Source of the DNA: Thioalkalivibrio denitrificans
GTDB lineage: Bacteria; Pseudomonadota; Gammaproteobacteria; Ectothiorhodospirales; Ectothiorhodospiraceae
NCBI RefSeq assembly: GCF_002000365.1
Contig: NZ_MVBK01000001.1
Span: 21,448 to 85,447, forward strand
Direction of reading: 5' to 3'
Length of the DNA stretch: 64,000 nucleotides
The translations under genes and the position numbers were made by a program. The notes beneath the pieces are model-generated. The model was not told the origin of the DNA. It made no database searches and was given only the letters and a program-made list of their open reading frames with translations. Positions 22,883 to 35,500 of the stretch are shown here, one piece after another (the first letter of the stretch is position 1; every line of letters starts with the position of its first letter).

Positions 22883-25800
22883 AGCCGGATCAGCTTGTCA
22901 TGGTTTGCCCGGGACACTTCCACCAGCTTGTCCACCGTGGCATCCAACCGGTCCATGGGCAACAGGCGGCGGTTGAAAAGCTCCTCGAAGAGACGCCCCT
23001 TGAGCCGCTCCTGGTCCGGGATACGGGCCGGCTTCCAGAAATCGGGGATGCGCAGCTCGCCAATGATGATCTGGACGATCTCCATGGTGGCATCCACCAA
23101 CCGGGTCTGGGTCGCTGCATCGGGCACGGCCTCGTCGCCCAGTTTGGCCTGGGTGAGAATGCGCAGGAACGGGAGATACTCAGGGGGCAGATCGGGCAGC
23201 GTCTCACCCCCCACGGGCTGGTCGGCCTGCAGCTCGTCAATCAGTTCCGCAAAGGCATCCACCTGGGCGTCCCAGGCGCCGTCGAGCTTCTTGAGGATCT
23301 CCTTCAGCCGCTCGCTGAGCTTGCTGTACTTGACTGGGTCCTCATCCAGATGCTTTCGGATATGGGCGCGGATGGCATGTTCCATCTCAGAGGCCTTGGC
23401 GCGATCGCTCACCTGCCGGTCGAGGTGCTTCACGAAATCCGCATCGGTCAGCTGTACCGGGGGAATCCTGGGATCGATGCCCAATGAGATCATGTGGTCG
23501 TCGATGAGCTTGCGTACCTTGGCCCCAACGTCTTTGCCAAGCTCCGGCGTGTCCTTGTAGCGATTTCGGGCCACGGTATAGATGTAGGAGAGCTTCTTGG
23601 CGTCGGCGGTGAACTCCAGCCCCTCCGGCCGGGGCAGGACCTCGTCCAGGGATTGGGCGAACTGCTTCAGCTTCACGGTGAACTCCGCCCGCACTCGCTC
23701 GTCCGCGAGCGCCTGAATCGCCTCCTCGATGTCGTCCAGACTCTCCACCCCCTGACTGCGCAGCACGTCGATCACCCGCAGGTGGCGGTCGCGCAGTTTC
23801 GGGATCTCGTCCTTGAGGCTTTGCAGGCTCCCTTCCACGTCCTCCGGGCTGTAGGCGGCCAGGGCCTCCTTGAGATGGTTGGCCACCCCGTAGTAGTCCA
23901 CCACGATGCCGTGCTGTTTGCCGTGGCCGGTACGGTTCACGCGGGCAACGGCCTGCAGCAACTCGGCCTCGCGGATGGGGCGGTCCAGGTACATCACCCC
24001 CTCGATGGGGGCATCGAAGCCGGTCAGCAGCATGGATTTGACGATCAAGAAGGCCAGCGGGTCGACCTTGTCGGGGTCTTTGTGCCGGAGCGGCTGCTTG
24101 AAGCGCTTGATGTGCTGCTCCACGGCCGCGTGATCACTCCACCTGGCCCAGGCCGGGTCATCATTGTTGCTGGCGCTGATCACCACCGCGAACTCCAGCC
24201 GTTCGAGGAGATGTCGATAACGCCAGGCCTGGACCGCCGCCTGCACCCGGGGCGGGCGCTGCATCAGGATCACGTCGTCCATGGCCTTGTCGGCCGGGCT
24301 CAGGCCATGGGCGTCGGCCAGTAATGCGTCCCGGGCTGCCAGGAGCGCCCCGTGATAACGCACCGCCGCCCGGCGGCTGTAGGCCACCACCTGGGCCTTG
24401 TAGCCGTTCGGCAGGATGTGGGTGACGTAGTGGCGCAGCATGTCGCCGGCCTTCTCTTCGATCAGCTTCGGCGCCTCGAAGATCTGGCCCCGGGTGGCGT
24501 ACTTCTGCTTGATGGCCTCCAGTTCGCCCGGCGTGCGTTCCCGGAACAGGTCCTCGAACAGATCATCCAGGCTCGCGCCATCCTTCACGGCCCCGTGGGC
24601 GGTGCGGCCCTCGTAGAGCACCGGCACAGTGGCGCCATCCTGTTCGGATTCCTTCAGGGTGTAGCGGTCGATGAATTCCCCGAAGATGTCATGGGTGCGT
24701 TTCTTTTCCCCCATGATGATCGGTGTGCCGGTAAACCCGATACGGGCGCAATTGGGCAGGGCCTGGAGCAGGTTGGCGTGCAGGTCTCCCGCCTGAGTGC
24801 GATGGGCCTCGTCCACCAGCACAAGGATGTCCGCGCTTTCGTTCAACACCCCTAGTGACACGTTCATTCTGGGAAACTTGATGATGCCTCCCGAATCCGC
24901 CGCTGCCACCTCATCCAGCTTCAGGGATTCGGTCCTGGTCGGGGAGTAGGGCTGGCCCGCCTGGGGTTCCCGATATTTCTGAATGGTGCCGAACACCAGA
25001 CCGGGGCCCGGCCGGCCGACCAGCGCCTTGAGCTTGTCGGTGGACTTCGCCGTCTCCACCGTCTCCCCGCTCAGGCTCGCCGTTTCCGAGAGCTGGCGCT
25101 GCAGGTCCTTGCGGTCGGTGACCACCACCACCTTGAACCGGCGCAACGCCGGGTCAGTGCGCAGCTTGCGCACCAGGAACACCATGGTCAGGCTCTTGCC
25201 GCTGCCCTGTGTGTGCCAGATGATGCCGCCGCGCCGGTCATGCTCACCATCCTCCAGGCGGGTCTTGCCCGTCCTCAGGCGTGCGATGGCGCGGGTCACG
25301 GCGCGGAACTGCTGGTATCGGCACACCAGCTTGAGGGTCTGCCCGCCCTCCGTGGTGAAGAGGGTGTAGTGGCGCACGATGTCCAGCAGGTTGGCTGGCG
25401 TGAGCATGCCCGCGATCAGCCTCTGCTGGCTGGAGAGGCTCTTCGTGGCCAATTCGGCGGCCACCTCGTCTTCACTGCGCGGCTCCACGGTCTTCCAGTT
25501 CAGGTAATGCTCGAAACTCGCGCTTATGGTGCCCACGCGGGCATCGTCGAAGTTCGTGGCGATCAGGAACTGGTTGGTGTGAAACAGGGCAGGGGCGCCC
25601 TCGTTCTCGTCCACCTCCCGGGCGGCCTTGCGCTGGTTGGTGTAGCGGCGCAGCTGGTCCACCGCGTCGCTGATCCCTTCCGGCACGGTGCGGCTCTTGC
25701 ACTCCGCCACCACCAGCGGGATGCCGTTCACCAGCAACACTAGGTCGGGAATGATATGGCCCTTGGCGGAATCAAAGCCCGGCGGACACTTCATCTTGTA

Positions 25801-26202
25801 CTGGTTGATGACGGTGAAGCGGTTGTTTCCGGGTTCATCCCAGTCGATGTACCGGATGGTCTGGCCGCGCCCCCCGTCCCAGTCGGGCAGACCATCCACG
25901 GAGATGCCCTTGAGCAGCAGCTCGGTGGCCTGCTGGTTGGCTTCCATGAGCCTGGCGGCGGGGATGCGGGTCAGGGCACCCACGGCCTGGGCGATGCGGG
26001 TATCGTCCAGCCAGGGCTGGCCGTCGCGGAGGTTGATGTGGCGAAGCTGCTCGCGCAGCACGCCCTCCTGGATCACCTGGGCAAAGCTCTCCCGGCCGGT
26101 GACCCCGGGGTCCTCCACCGAACCCTCGACGTAGGTCCATCCCAGCCCCTGCAGCTGGCGGATGAACGGTGCCTCGACGTCTGTGTACTCCCCGTTAGCC
26201 AC
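22879..26202 (-). CDS. hsdR: Type I restriction enzyme, R subunit
   Basis: Translocating nuclease subunit of the HsdRMS complex. 1107 residues, full length. The N-terminal PD-(D/E)XK nuclease carries PDLVLLVNG and VVAECKSR (Asp about 153, Glu 167, Lys 169). The SF2 motor has WHTQGSGKSLTMVF (motif I), VLVDEAHRTQ (motif II) and IGFTGTPI (motif III-like). The C-terminal helical domain would bind HsdM. It starts with GTG at 26202. It is separated from hsdS by an oppositely oriented HTH/PIN pair and thus has its own promoter. A sequence almost identical to one upstream of hsdM lies about 15 bases before its start. Confidence 0.95.
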   Translation of the reverse strand: MANGEYTDVEAPFIRQLQGLGWTYVEGSVEDPGVTGRESFAQVIQEGVLREQLRHINLRDGQPWLDDTRIAQAVGALTRIPAARLMEANQQATELLLKGISVDGLPDWDGGRGQTIRYIDWDEPGNNRFTVINQYKMKCPPGFDSAKGHIIPDLVLLVNGIPLVVAECKSRTVPEGISDAVDQLRRYTNQRKAAREVDENEGAPALFHTNQFLIATNFDDARVGTISASFEHYLNWKTVEPRSEDEVAAELATKSLSSQQRLIAGMLTPANLLDIVRHYTLFTTEGGQTLKLVCRYQQFRAVTRAIARLRTGKTRLEDGEHDRRGGIIWHTQGSGKSLTMVFLVRKLRTDPALRRFKVVVVTDRKDLQRQLSETASLSGETVETAKSTDKLKALVGRPGPGLVFGTIQKYREPQAGQPYSPTRTESLKLDEVAAADSGGIIKFPRMNVSLGVLNESADILVLVDEAHRTQAGDLHANLLQALPNCARIGFTGTPIIMGEKKRTHDIFGEFIDRYTLKESEQDGATVPVLYEGRTAHGAVKDGASLDDLFEDLFRERTPGELEAIKQKYATRGQIFEAPKLIEEKAGDMLRHYVTHILPNGYKAQVVAYSRRAAVRYHGALLAARDALLADAHGLSPADKAMDDVILMQRPPRVQAAVQAWRYRHLLERLEFAVVISASNNDDPAWARWSDHAAVEQHIKRFKQPLRHKDPDKVDPLAFLIVKSMLLTGFDAPIEGVMYLDRPIREAELLQAVARVNRTGHGKQHGIVVDYYGVANHLKEALAAYSPEDVEGSLQSLKDEIPKLRDRHLRVIDVLRSQGVESLDDIEEAIQALADERVRAEFTVKLKQFAQSLDEVLPRPEGLEFTADAKKLSYIYTVARNRYKDTPELGKDVGAKVRKLIDDHMISLGIDPRIPPVQLTDADFVKHLDRQVSDRAKASEMEHAIRAHIRKHLDEDPVKYSKLSERLKEILKKLDGAWDAQVDAFAELIDELQADQPVGGETLPDLPPEYLPFLRILTQAKLGDEAVPDAATQTRLVDATMEIVQIIIGELRIPDFWKPARIPDQERLKGRLFEELFNRRLLPMDRLDATVDKLVEVSRANHDKLIRL

Positions 26203-26215
26203 GCATAGTCCGTAT

Positions 26216-26240
26216 GAAACAATTAGTTATAGTAATTTTT
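26216..26240 (-). promoter_or_regulatory. AT-rich operator-like motif upstream of hsdR
   Basis: On the + strand this reads GAAACAATTAGTTATAG followed by TAATTT. The same word, AAACAATTRGTTATRRT, lies at the same distance (about 15 bases) before hsdM at 31346-31369. In an otherwise GC-rich region such shared AT-rich sequence at two promoters suggests a common regulator site or promoter element for the split hsd locus. Confidence 0.5.
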
Positions 26241-26414
26241 CCCGCAGACCGAACCCAACGACCCGCAACACCCCCCTGATCCTAGCGATTATCTGCGCCG
26301 ATCTCACGCCAGGGGATAGCGTTGCGCTTATTGCGATTGTCGATTATTGCGATTAATCTCCCGTAAAAGACAACCATAAGCGCACCGCGCATACACGATC
26401 CCGGGAGAGCGACC

Positions 26415-26858
26415 ATGAACACAGCCGAACGTCTGCCAAATGCCGAGACCACGGATCTCGCCCGCGACAGCGCAACCGAACTCAGCAAGCTGCTGGCCCG
26501 GATCCCGGAGGCCGACCGTGCCCGGGTGCAGCTGGACGGCACCGAGCTGATCCTGCCCAGGGATGCCCTCGCCCTGTTGCGGGACATCCTCACGGAGATG
26601 GCCCAAGGCAATGCCGTCACTATCTTGCCCAGACACGCCGAGCTCACCACCCAGGAAGCGGCCAACCTCCTCAACGTCTCCCGGCCGCACCTGATCAAGC
26701 TGCTGGAAGAGGGCAGGATACCCTTCACGCGCACCGGCACCCATCGCCGCATCCGTTATCAGGATCTGACGGCCTACAAGACCGAACGCGACCGCAAGAG
26801 CCAGGACGCCACGGAGGAATTGGTGAAACAGGCGCAGGAACTGGACATGGGGTACTGA
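26415..26858 (+). CDS. Excisionase-type HTH protein, antitoxin of the PIN pair
   Basis: 147 residues with a MerR/excisionase-like helix-turn-helix at about 75-125: LTTQEAANLLNVSRPHLIKL...LEEGRIPFTRTGTHRRI. The N-terminal part is helical. The gene overlaps the following PIN-domain gene by one base (TGATG), the order expected of an antitoxin-toxin or regulator-toxin pair. It probably represses its own promoter, which would lie in the AT-rich 26.2-26.4 kb gap shared with hsdR. Confidence 0.82.
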   Translation: MNTAERLPNAETTDLARDSATELSKLLARIPEADRARVQLDGTELILPRDALALLRDILTEMAQGNAVTILPRHAELTTQEAANLLNVSRPHLIKLLEEGRIPFTRTGTHRRIRYQDLTAYKTERDRKSQDATEELVKQAQELDMGY

Positions 26859-27421
26859 TGCGTTTCGTCGTGGTCTATGACGCCTGTGTGTTGTATCCCG
26901 CGCCCCTGCGGGACTTCCTGGTGCGCCTGGCCACGACGGGCCTGTTCGCCGCCAAATGGAGCGATCGCATCCACGATGAGTGGATGCGCAATCTCATTGC
27001 CAGGCGGCCGGAACTGGAGACGGCCCTGCAACGCACCCGTGAACTCATGGATCAGGCGGTCGAAGACTGTCTCGTGGAGCACTACGAATCTCTGATCGAT
27101 GCCCTGAGCTTGCCCGACCCCGATGACCGCCACGTGCTCGCGGCTGCCATTCGCGCCGGCGCCCAGCTCATCATCACCACCAACCTGAAGGACTTTCCCG
27201 AACAGACGATGGCTGACTTTGGCATCGAGGCCGTGCATCCGGACCTGTTTATCGTGCAGCAGATGGATCTTCACGAGGGCGCGGTGGTGCACGTCGCTCG
27301 TGAGCATCGCGCCTCTCTGAAAAACCCGCCCAGATCGGTGGATGAGTACCTGGACACACTTGCGGCACAGGGCCTGGTGGTGACGGCTGACCGGCTCCGG
27401 GAGTTCGCCGGTGTGATCTGA
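26858..27421 (+). CDS. PIN-domain ribonuclease toxin
   Basis: 187 residues, PIN fold. Acidic active-site positions are visible in VVVYDACVLYP (Asp about 8), DDRHVLAAAI (two Asp around 87-89, preceded by LPDPD) and LIITTNLKDFP (Asp about 112). PIN toxins of VapC-like pairs cleave RNA. Translationally coupled to the HTH gene before it. The pair is inserted between hsdS and hsdR on the opposite strand, which may help stabilise the locus. Confidence 0.85.
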   Translation: MRFVVVYDACVLYPAPLRDFLVRLATTGLFAAKWSDRIHDEWMRNLIARRPELETALQRTRELMDQAVEDCLVEHYESLIDALSLPDPDDRHVLAAAIRAGAQLIITTNLKDFPEQTMADFGIEAVHPDLFIVQQMDLHEGAVVHVAREHRASLKNPPRSVDEYLDTLAAQGLVVTADRLREFAGVI

Positions 27422-27481
27422 TGTGCGCGAGCGTGTCCGCCGCCATACGCTCACGGAGTCCTATCCGAACCGAGCCCGCCC

Positions 27482-27652
27482 ATGAAAAAGCATCTCCCGA
27501 AGTCAGCCACGAAGCGTCGGCCCAGCGACCAGGACAGATTGATTCGGGCGGTGGCGAGTTCCACCGCCATCGAGACGGGTGAGTCCATCCAGGCCATCGA
27601 ACAGCGTCTGAAGACCGGGCGGTCCCGTTTCAGGCATCTGAAGCTCGCCTGA
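27482..27652 (+). CDS. Small basic hypothetical protein
   Basis: 56 residues, MKKHLPKSATKRRPSDQ at the start and TGRSRFRHLKLA at the end, rich in Lys and Arg. It follows the PIN gene by 60 bases on the same strand and its stop abuts the hsdS stop on the other strand. No family is recognised; a helical middle (RLIRAVASSTAIETGES) suggests a short DNA- or RNA-binding or accessory protein. Coding status is uncertain because of its length. Confidence 0.45.
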   Translation: MKKHLPKSATKRRPSDQDRLIRAVASSTAIETGESIQAIEQRLKTGRSRFRHLKLA

Positions 27653-28856
27653 TCAGACTTTGCGTTGCTGTGCTTCTCCCAGGAGAGGGGTGACGCGGAC
27701 GCGGCCGGTGAGGAGGTCGTCCATTAGGCCGGTCCGCAATGTTCGTAGACGTTCACATTTGCGGCGCTCCTTCGCCGTCCGAGCGTCCAGCCTAGCCTTC
27801 ATCTCCACGATTCTGTTCTGCTCGTCGACGGGGGGAACGGAAACCAAGAGCGGATGGACAAAGTTCCGATTAAGTGTTGGAACTGATGTCGCTGCATCGA
27901 AGCGCCCGAGTCGCAGACTGTCGAGAAGTATCACTGCAAACTTTTTGTTGTTGCCATGAAAGTCCTTTACCCAGAGGCTTGTGTCGTGCGGCCAGAAGTT
28001 CGATTCAATGTAATGTGTCAGGCCGAGTTTTCCTTTTCTCCCAGTCACAACACCAGGCCCCTTGACCATATACTGATTGTGGTAGCTGGTAATGCCCGAT
28101 GAGGAAACGACGGGATAATCACCGGCCGTCTGCGACGCTACGGTAATGTCAAAGCCTCTTTGGAGCCTGAGTGTTTCGCCTAAGCTTCTTGTGTGCCACG
28201 ACTTCGGAATCCGCCCCAAGGGCGAGTCCTTGTAAAGGTGCGGGGCCTGGTCGGGGGCGGGGCGGAGTTGGCCGTTTTGGTCGATGCCGCGGGTGAGCAG
28301 GTCGGTGAGCAGGCCCTGCTTGATGCGCTCCAGCTTGGCAATCAGCGCCTCGGTCCGGCGGATTTGGGTGTCCAGGGAGTCGAGAATTTGGGCGATCTTC
28401 TTCTGCTCTTCTAGCGGTGGAGCGAATATTCGAAATTGGCGCACGTCTCGGTCATTTACGGCTGGATAATTCGACCCGACCGCCGCATTCACGGATTGCG
28501 CATACACTTCGTGTCCGAGGATTGAAAAGAAGAGGTACTTCCCGTCTGAGATGCCGTCTCGTGGCCTGATTACGGAGAAGCCGGTGGAGGCAACCAGCTC
28601 TCCTACAGGTTGTTCGGGAACGTAACCGTGGGATCGGAGGTTGGGCCGTACAGTCCCGAACAACACATCTCCGGGCTGGACTCTTCGTCGGGCACGACTT
28701 GGAGCTCCTGCAAACCTGAATTCTTGCAGACTGTCCCAGTGAACGATTCCCTCTTCAACCGCACCAAGGTCGATATATCTGAAACGGTAATCAGATTCTG
28801 TTTTTACCCCAAGCGTCTCGGGATTGGTGTCAGCAATCTGAGCGATTTGTCGCCAT

Positions 28857-28864
<8 letters not shown>
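27653..28864 (-). CDS. hsdS: Type I restriction enzyme, specificity subunit
   Basis: Determines the DNA sequence recognised by the HsdRMS complex. 403 residues from the ATG at 28864, which overlaps the hsdM stop by eight bases. Two target-recognition domains (about 1-150 and 190-340) are separated by the conserved helical spacer with [17 protein letters not shown], followed by [19 protein letters not shown] second such segment near the end has [18 protein letters not shown]. Lower similarity and AT-richer composition in the recognition halves, as seen in the second one (27.8-28.2 kb), is normal for HsdS. Confidence 0.92.
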
Positions 28865-31331
<2,467 letters not shown>

Positions 31332-31345
31332 AAAATTGCCATTCT

Positions 31346-31369
31346 AAAACAATTGGTTATGATTGTTTA
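31346..31369 (-). promoter_or_regulatory. Palindromic operator-like motif upstream of hsdM
   Basis: AAACAAT and ATTGTTT (31347-31353 and 31362-31368) form a perfect 7-bp inverted repeat separated by eight bases, about 15 bases before the hsdM start. The left half and spacer recur at the same place before hsdR. It probably binds a regulator controlling both transcripts. Confidence 0.55.
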
Positions 31370-31509
31370 TGATCTCATGGTTCTCGAGTAGCTTACCCGG
31401 TGGTCCGGGACAGCACCAACCGGATGGCCGAGGCCGGTAGGCCGTGGGTCAGCCGCCGCTGCCAGGGCCAAGCGCCCGAGACTAAGGATCGGCTTCTGAG
31501 GAGGAGCAA

Positions 31510-32457
31510 TTAGTCCTTGCCGAAGGCGTGACGAGTCCGGACGTTCGGATCTAGCAAGACGATCCGCTGTAGTGGGAAGCCATCTCGGATCTTATCTGAT
31601 CGGTCTTCGTCCAACCGAAAGCGGAAGAGGAAATAGGGAATCAGGCAACGGCGTAGTGTGACCTCCCAAACCCAGCCGTTGCCGCGCCGACTCATGCTGT
31701 ATTCCTTGGCAATCACACGCTGTTGTCCCGCCGATAGCCCGGGGTTCGGGATGACCTCTATGGTTTCCATTTCTTCCCAATCAGAGTCTGATGTGGCTCC
31801 AGAGGGGCGCGGCGCATCCGTGGCGTCAAGGGAACTGATCCGTGTCAGTGCCAGGTCGATGTGCATGCGGCGGTTTTCGTCAAAGGCTCGGACATGCCAG
31901 CGATCACCGGTCCAGGCCAGCGCGTGCGGCCAGACGGTTCGGCACTCCGATTTCGCCCGGGAAAAGGATTGGTACCGAATAACGCATCCTTCCTTGCGAT
32001 GAATCGCTTGTAGAATTCCCCGTAGAACTGCCTTGTCGATGGCGCCCTCGGGTGGCCGCAGCGCGTCGCAAGGGACGTCGCCACCCAATTCGGTCCGCAG
32101 GGCGTCCGCGGGGTGCTGCGCGTGGGCGCGCAGCAGCGCGAGGTACTCTCCGGGATCGCCAGACGCCAGGCCGGGTTGGAAGTCTTGGGTGGGACGGTAG
32201 GATCGGCTGGTCTCGTCATACCAGATGTTTTCAGGGAAGTGGTCCTTGTAGGCGCGCATTTCGCGGGTGAGATGGTTCGGCGTCACGCCGAACTCATCAC
32301 AGATATCCCTACGGTTAACCGCGCCCTCCCAGAGCAACCGTGACTCTAGGAAACGCAGCCGCTGGCGCTGCCCGTGATTCAGGCTTGCGATCCAGCTTTG
32401 ACGCTGTTGAGCGGTCGGCTTCCGCCGTTGACCGAATTGCACAATGTTTGACCTCAT
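31510..32457 (-). CDS. HTH-WYL transcriptional regulator (CapW/BrxR-like)
   Basis: 315 residues. An N-terminal winged helix (about 15-85; HGQRQRLRFLESRLLWEG, NRRDICDEFGVTPNHL) is followed by a WYL-type beta domain (VIRYQSFSRAKSECRTV, WPHALAWTGDRWHVRAFD). A C-terminal extension then follows (IPNPGLSAGQQRVIAKEY, EVTLRRCLIPYFLF). This layout matches the BrxR/CapW group of repressors that control phage-defence loci, and it is divergent from a methyltransferase-nuclease pair, so it most likely regulates that promoter. The ATG at 32457 is preferred over a GTG at 32466. Confidence 0.85.
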   Translation of the reverse strand: MRSNIVQFGQRRKPTAQQRQSWIASLNHGQRQRLRFLESRLLWEGAVNRRDICDEFGVTPNHLTREMRAYKDHFPENIWYDETSRSYRPTQDFQPGLASGDPGEYLALLRAHAQHPADALRTELGGDVPCDALRPPEGAIDKAVLRGILQAIHRKEGCVIRYQSFSRAKSECRTVWPHALAWTGDRWHVRAFDENRRMHIDLALTRISSLDATDAPRPSGATSDSDWEEMETIEVIPNPGLSAGQQRVIAKEYSMSRRGNGWVWEVTLRRCLIPYFLFRFRLDEDRSDKIRDGFPLQRIVLLDPNVRTRHAFGKD

Positions 32458-32470
32458 ATAGTCCACGCAT

Positions 32471-32489
32471 GACGAGTAGGCTGCTCGTC
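32471..32489. promoter_or_regulatory. Inverted repeat in the divergent promoter region (candidate WYL operator)
   Basis: GACGAG and CTCGTC, separated by seven bases, lie just upstream of the WYL gene start and in the 115-base intergenic region shared with the methyltransferase gene. Confidence 0.45.
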
Positions 32490-32571
32490 AGCAGTATATC
32501 AATGGTTTTAGTTGTATCAAGCTTCATGGTAACCTATGGCCAATAGTCGATTTTAGGAAGGGTCTGCGCCC

Positions 32572-35500
32572 GTGACCGACTCTATGACACAGCGCTGGCT
32601 TGAGGCCTGGGGCTATACCAGGGCCCGGGAAGGACTCCACCGCCGCGGCGACTCCGCGTCACCGTTGCACGCCTACCGCAATGAGATCCAGGAACTGCTT
32701 GACCCCGGGAACGAAATCCGCGCCACGGCGGTGTTCGACGTGGAGGGCGTCCCCACGGTGTGCTTTATCGAAGACGATGGGAGCCTCGCCAACAGTCAGG
32801 AGAGCCTGAACCGCATCCGGGAGAAAATCTGGAACCAGAACCTGATTTCAGTAGCGCTCGTAGTGAATCTAGATCAGGCGCTGGCGCTGCCAGTTGGGCG
32901 CAAGACCCTGGAGCCCGAGCGAATCACTTGGGCTCAGCGCGAGCCCAACGGGCCGTATTCCTGTCGCGGTATCCAGACCGGCGAACTATTCCGACGGCAC
33001 AAAGATTGGTTCGAGCCGGAGGACCGAGTCGATGAGCAGCTCCTGAAAAACCTCAAGCACATGGTCGAGGAGCTGATCGGATTCGGACTGACCAAGGTAG
33101 ATGCGCAGTACCTCATGGCCCAGGTGCTGTTCATCTCCTATCTGGAACACCGGGATATCGTCGGAGACCGGTATCGCCGGAAACACCATCTGCGGTGTTT
33201 TGAGACGCTGGTGCAGGACGGCGACCGACGGGGCATCGTGCGTCTGATCAAGCGACTTAAAACGGATCTCAACGGTGACTTTCTCGAGCCCGAAACGAAG
33301 GGTTCCGGCCTCTGGAAGGCGCTTTCGGATGACGCCCTTGAGCTGTTATACCGGTTCTTGCAGCGGGAGGACCTAGACGGTGGCCAGCGCAGTCTCTGGC
33401 GATACGATTTCCGTTACATCCCGGTGGAACTGCTGTCCGGGATTTACGAGACTTTCCTGGCCGACGATAAACGGGAGGTAGGTGCCTATTACACCCCACG
33501 GCATCTGGCCAACCTCGCCGTCGACCAAGCATTCCGGCATTCGCCGGACATCTTGTCCGAACGCGTCTATGACGGCGCCTGCGGGTCCGGTATTCTGCTG
33601 ACTACAGCCTACCGCCGGATGCTCTCATATGCTCAGGCCAAGGCCCGCAAGCCGCTTTCCTTCAGAGAGCGTCGCAAACTCCTCGAAGGCCACATTTTTG
33701 GCTCGGACCTGAATAAGTCTGCCTGCCGAGTAACGGCCTTCAGTCTCTACCTTTCCATGCTGGAAGGGCTTCAGCCGACGGATATCTCCAAGCTGCAGGA
33801 CAACAGTCGGGTCAAGCTGCCCAACTTGAGCCAAGGCAATATTATCGGCGGCGTGGATCGCGGCGATTTTTTCTCTAATCGCAACCCGCATGCCAACAGC
33901 CATAATTTCACGATTCTGCTGTCCAATCCGCCTTGGGTCGAGCCGAAGGGGCGGACTGATCTGCCGAGTGACACCTGGGCAGCGGAAAATGGATTCAAGC
34001 TGCCGCGCCGTCAGACGGCGGCCGCGTTCATGCTTCGTGCACGGGATTGCCTGGCCCCAGAAGGGCGTCTGTGTCTCATTCTACCGGTTAGTGTTGCTGC
34101 GGCGCCCACCAGCGGAAAGTTCATAGGCGATTGGTTGGACTACTACGAGCCGGAGACGCTGATCAACTTTGGGGATCTTCGAAAGCTGCTGTTCAGCACC
34201 GCTCGGCAACCCTGCATGATTGCCGTGGGTCGGCCCCGTCCCCATGATCAGGTCCGGCAGATTTCCGGCCGGGAAACCTTCGAGTACTGGGTGCCAAAAG
34301 CGGATATTAGCTTGGCCTTTGGTCGCCTGACCCTGCATAGCCAGGACCGCCATGAACTCTCTACCCGGTTCATCCAGATGGACAATGAGCCGCTGACAAC
34401 TCTATTTTGGGGAACCAAGCAGGACATGGCCACCATCAGCTCCCTGCGAATGATGGGCCGGCTTGGGGACATGATCGGAAAAGACGGTCCTTGGAGTAAC
34501 CGAAAGGGTTATCACGTCCACGACGCGTCCATTACCGATCCGGTGTCTTCGCGGCCACTTAGGGAGCTGCCGTTCCTGGATGCGCGGAAATTTCACGTCG
34601 ACGGCCCTGTCCTGGACAAGGTCCTGCTCGAGGACTTCCCGTCCGACATCAAGACCTTGGCCCGGTTGCCGGATGCGCTCATGGCCGCTTTCAGCGGTCC
34701 CAAAATCGTGTTCACAGACGGTATCACCAGTGACCGCAAAGTGCGGGCAGCATTCTCCAGTGAGGCGTTCACATTCAAGCACAGCATCGGCATGCTCTCC
34801 GGCCCGCCGAGGGACGAGCCCCTGATGCGGTTCGTCGCCGCCTACCTTCACTCCAGTCTAGTTCAGTACATACTGCTGATGACCGCATATCAGGTGAATT
34901 TCGAACGTGAGCGGGTCTCACTGAAGGATATTCAGCGCCTGCCCTTTATGCATCCGGACCGTCATGAGCACTCCGGCCGTGCCTGGCAGATCGTCAAGGA
35001 GGTCTCTGAGCAAACTAAACAGTTCGAGAATGCGGGAGGCATACTCCAGCAGGGCTCGGATCCGAAGAAGCGGGACGAACTGATTCTCGAGTACTTCGGG
35101 CTGGACCGTCTGCAGAAGGAGCGCATCAAGGAGGTATCCACCCTTATCGCCCCGAACCTTCAGCCCGGCACCATCAAGGCACTGGATACGCCCCTACAGC
35201 AACGTGCCCACCAGAAACAACTCACCGCCTATGGGCGCTCCCTTCGGGATGAGATTCGAGCCTGGTCCCGAGCCAGAGGCGGGGTCGGCGATGTAATGGT
35301 CGAGGTGATGGCCAATTCCACGCATGTATGCGGCCCGCTGGGTATCGTCAAAGTGACGCCGGCCCCAAGGGGCGGCCGTGTCCGTGAAAAGTTGCAGGCG
35401 GAGGCTGATGATAAGGCCTTCAATGCTGTGCTGGAGGCATTGGGCAAGAAGGGCTTGCTGCCTCTCGATGCAGGCTCGCTGCTGCAGCTGGCCCCAGACA

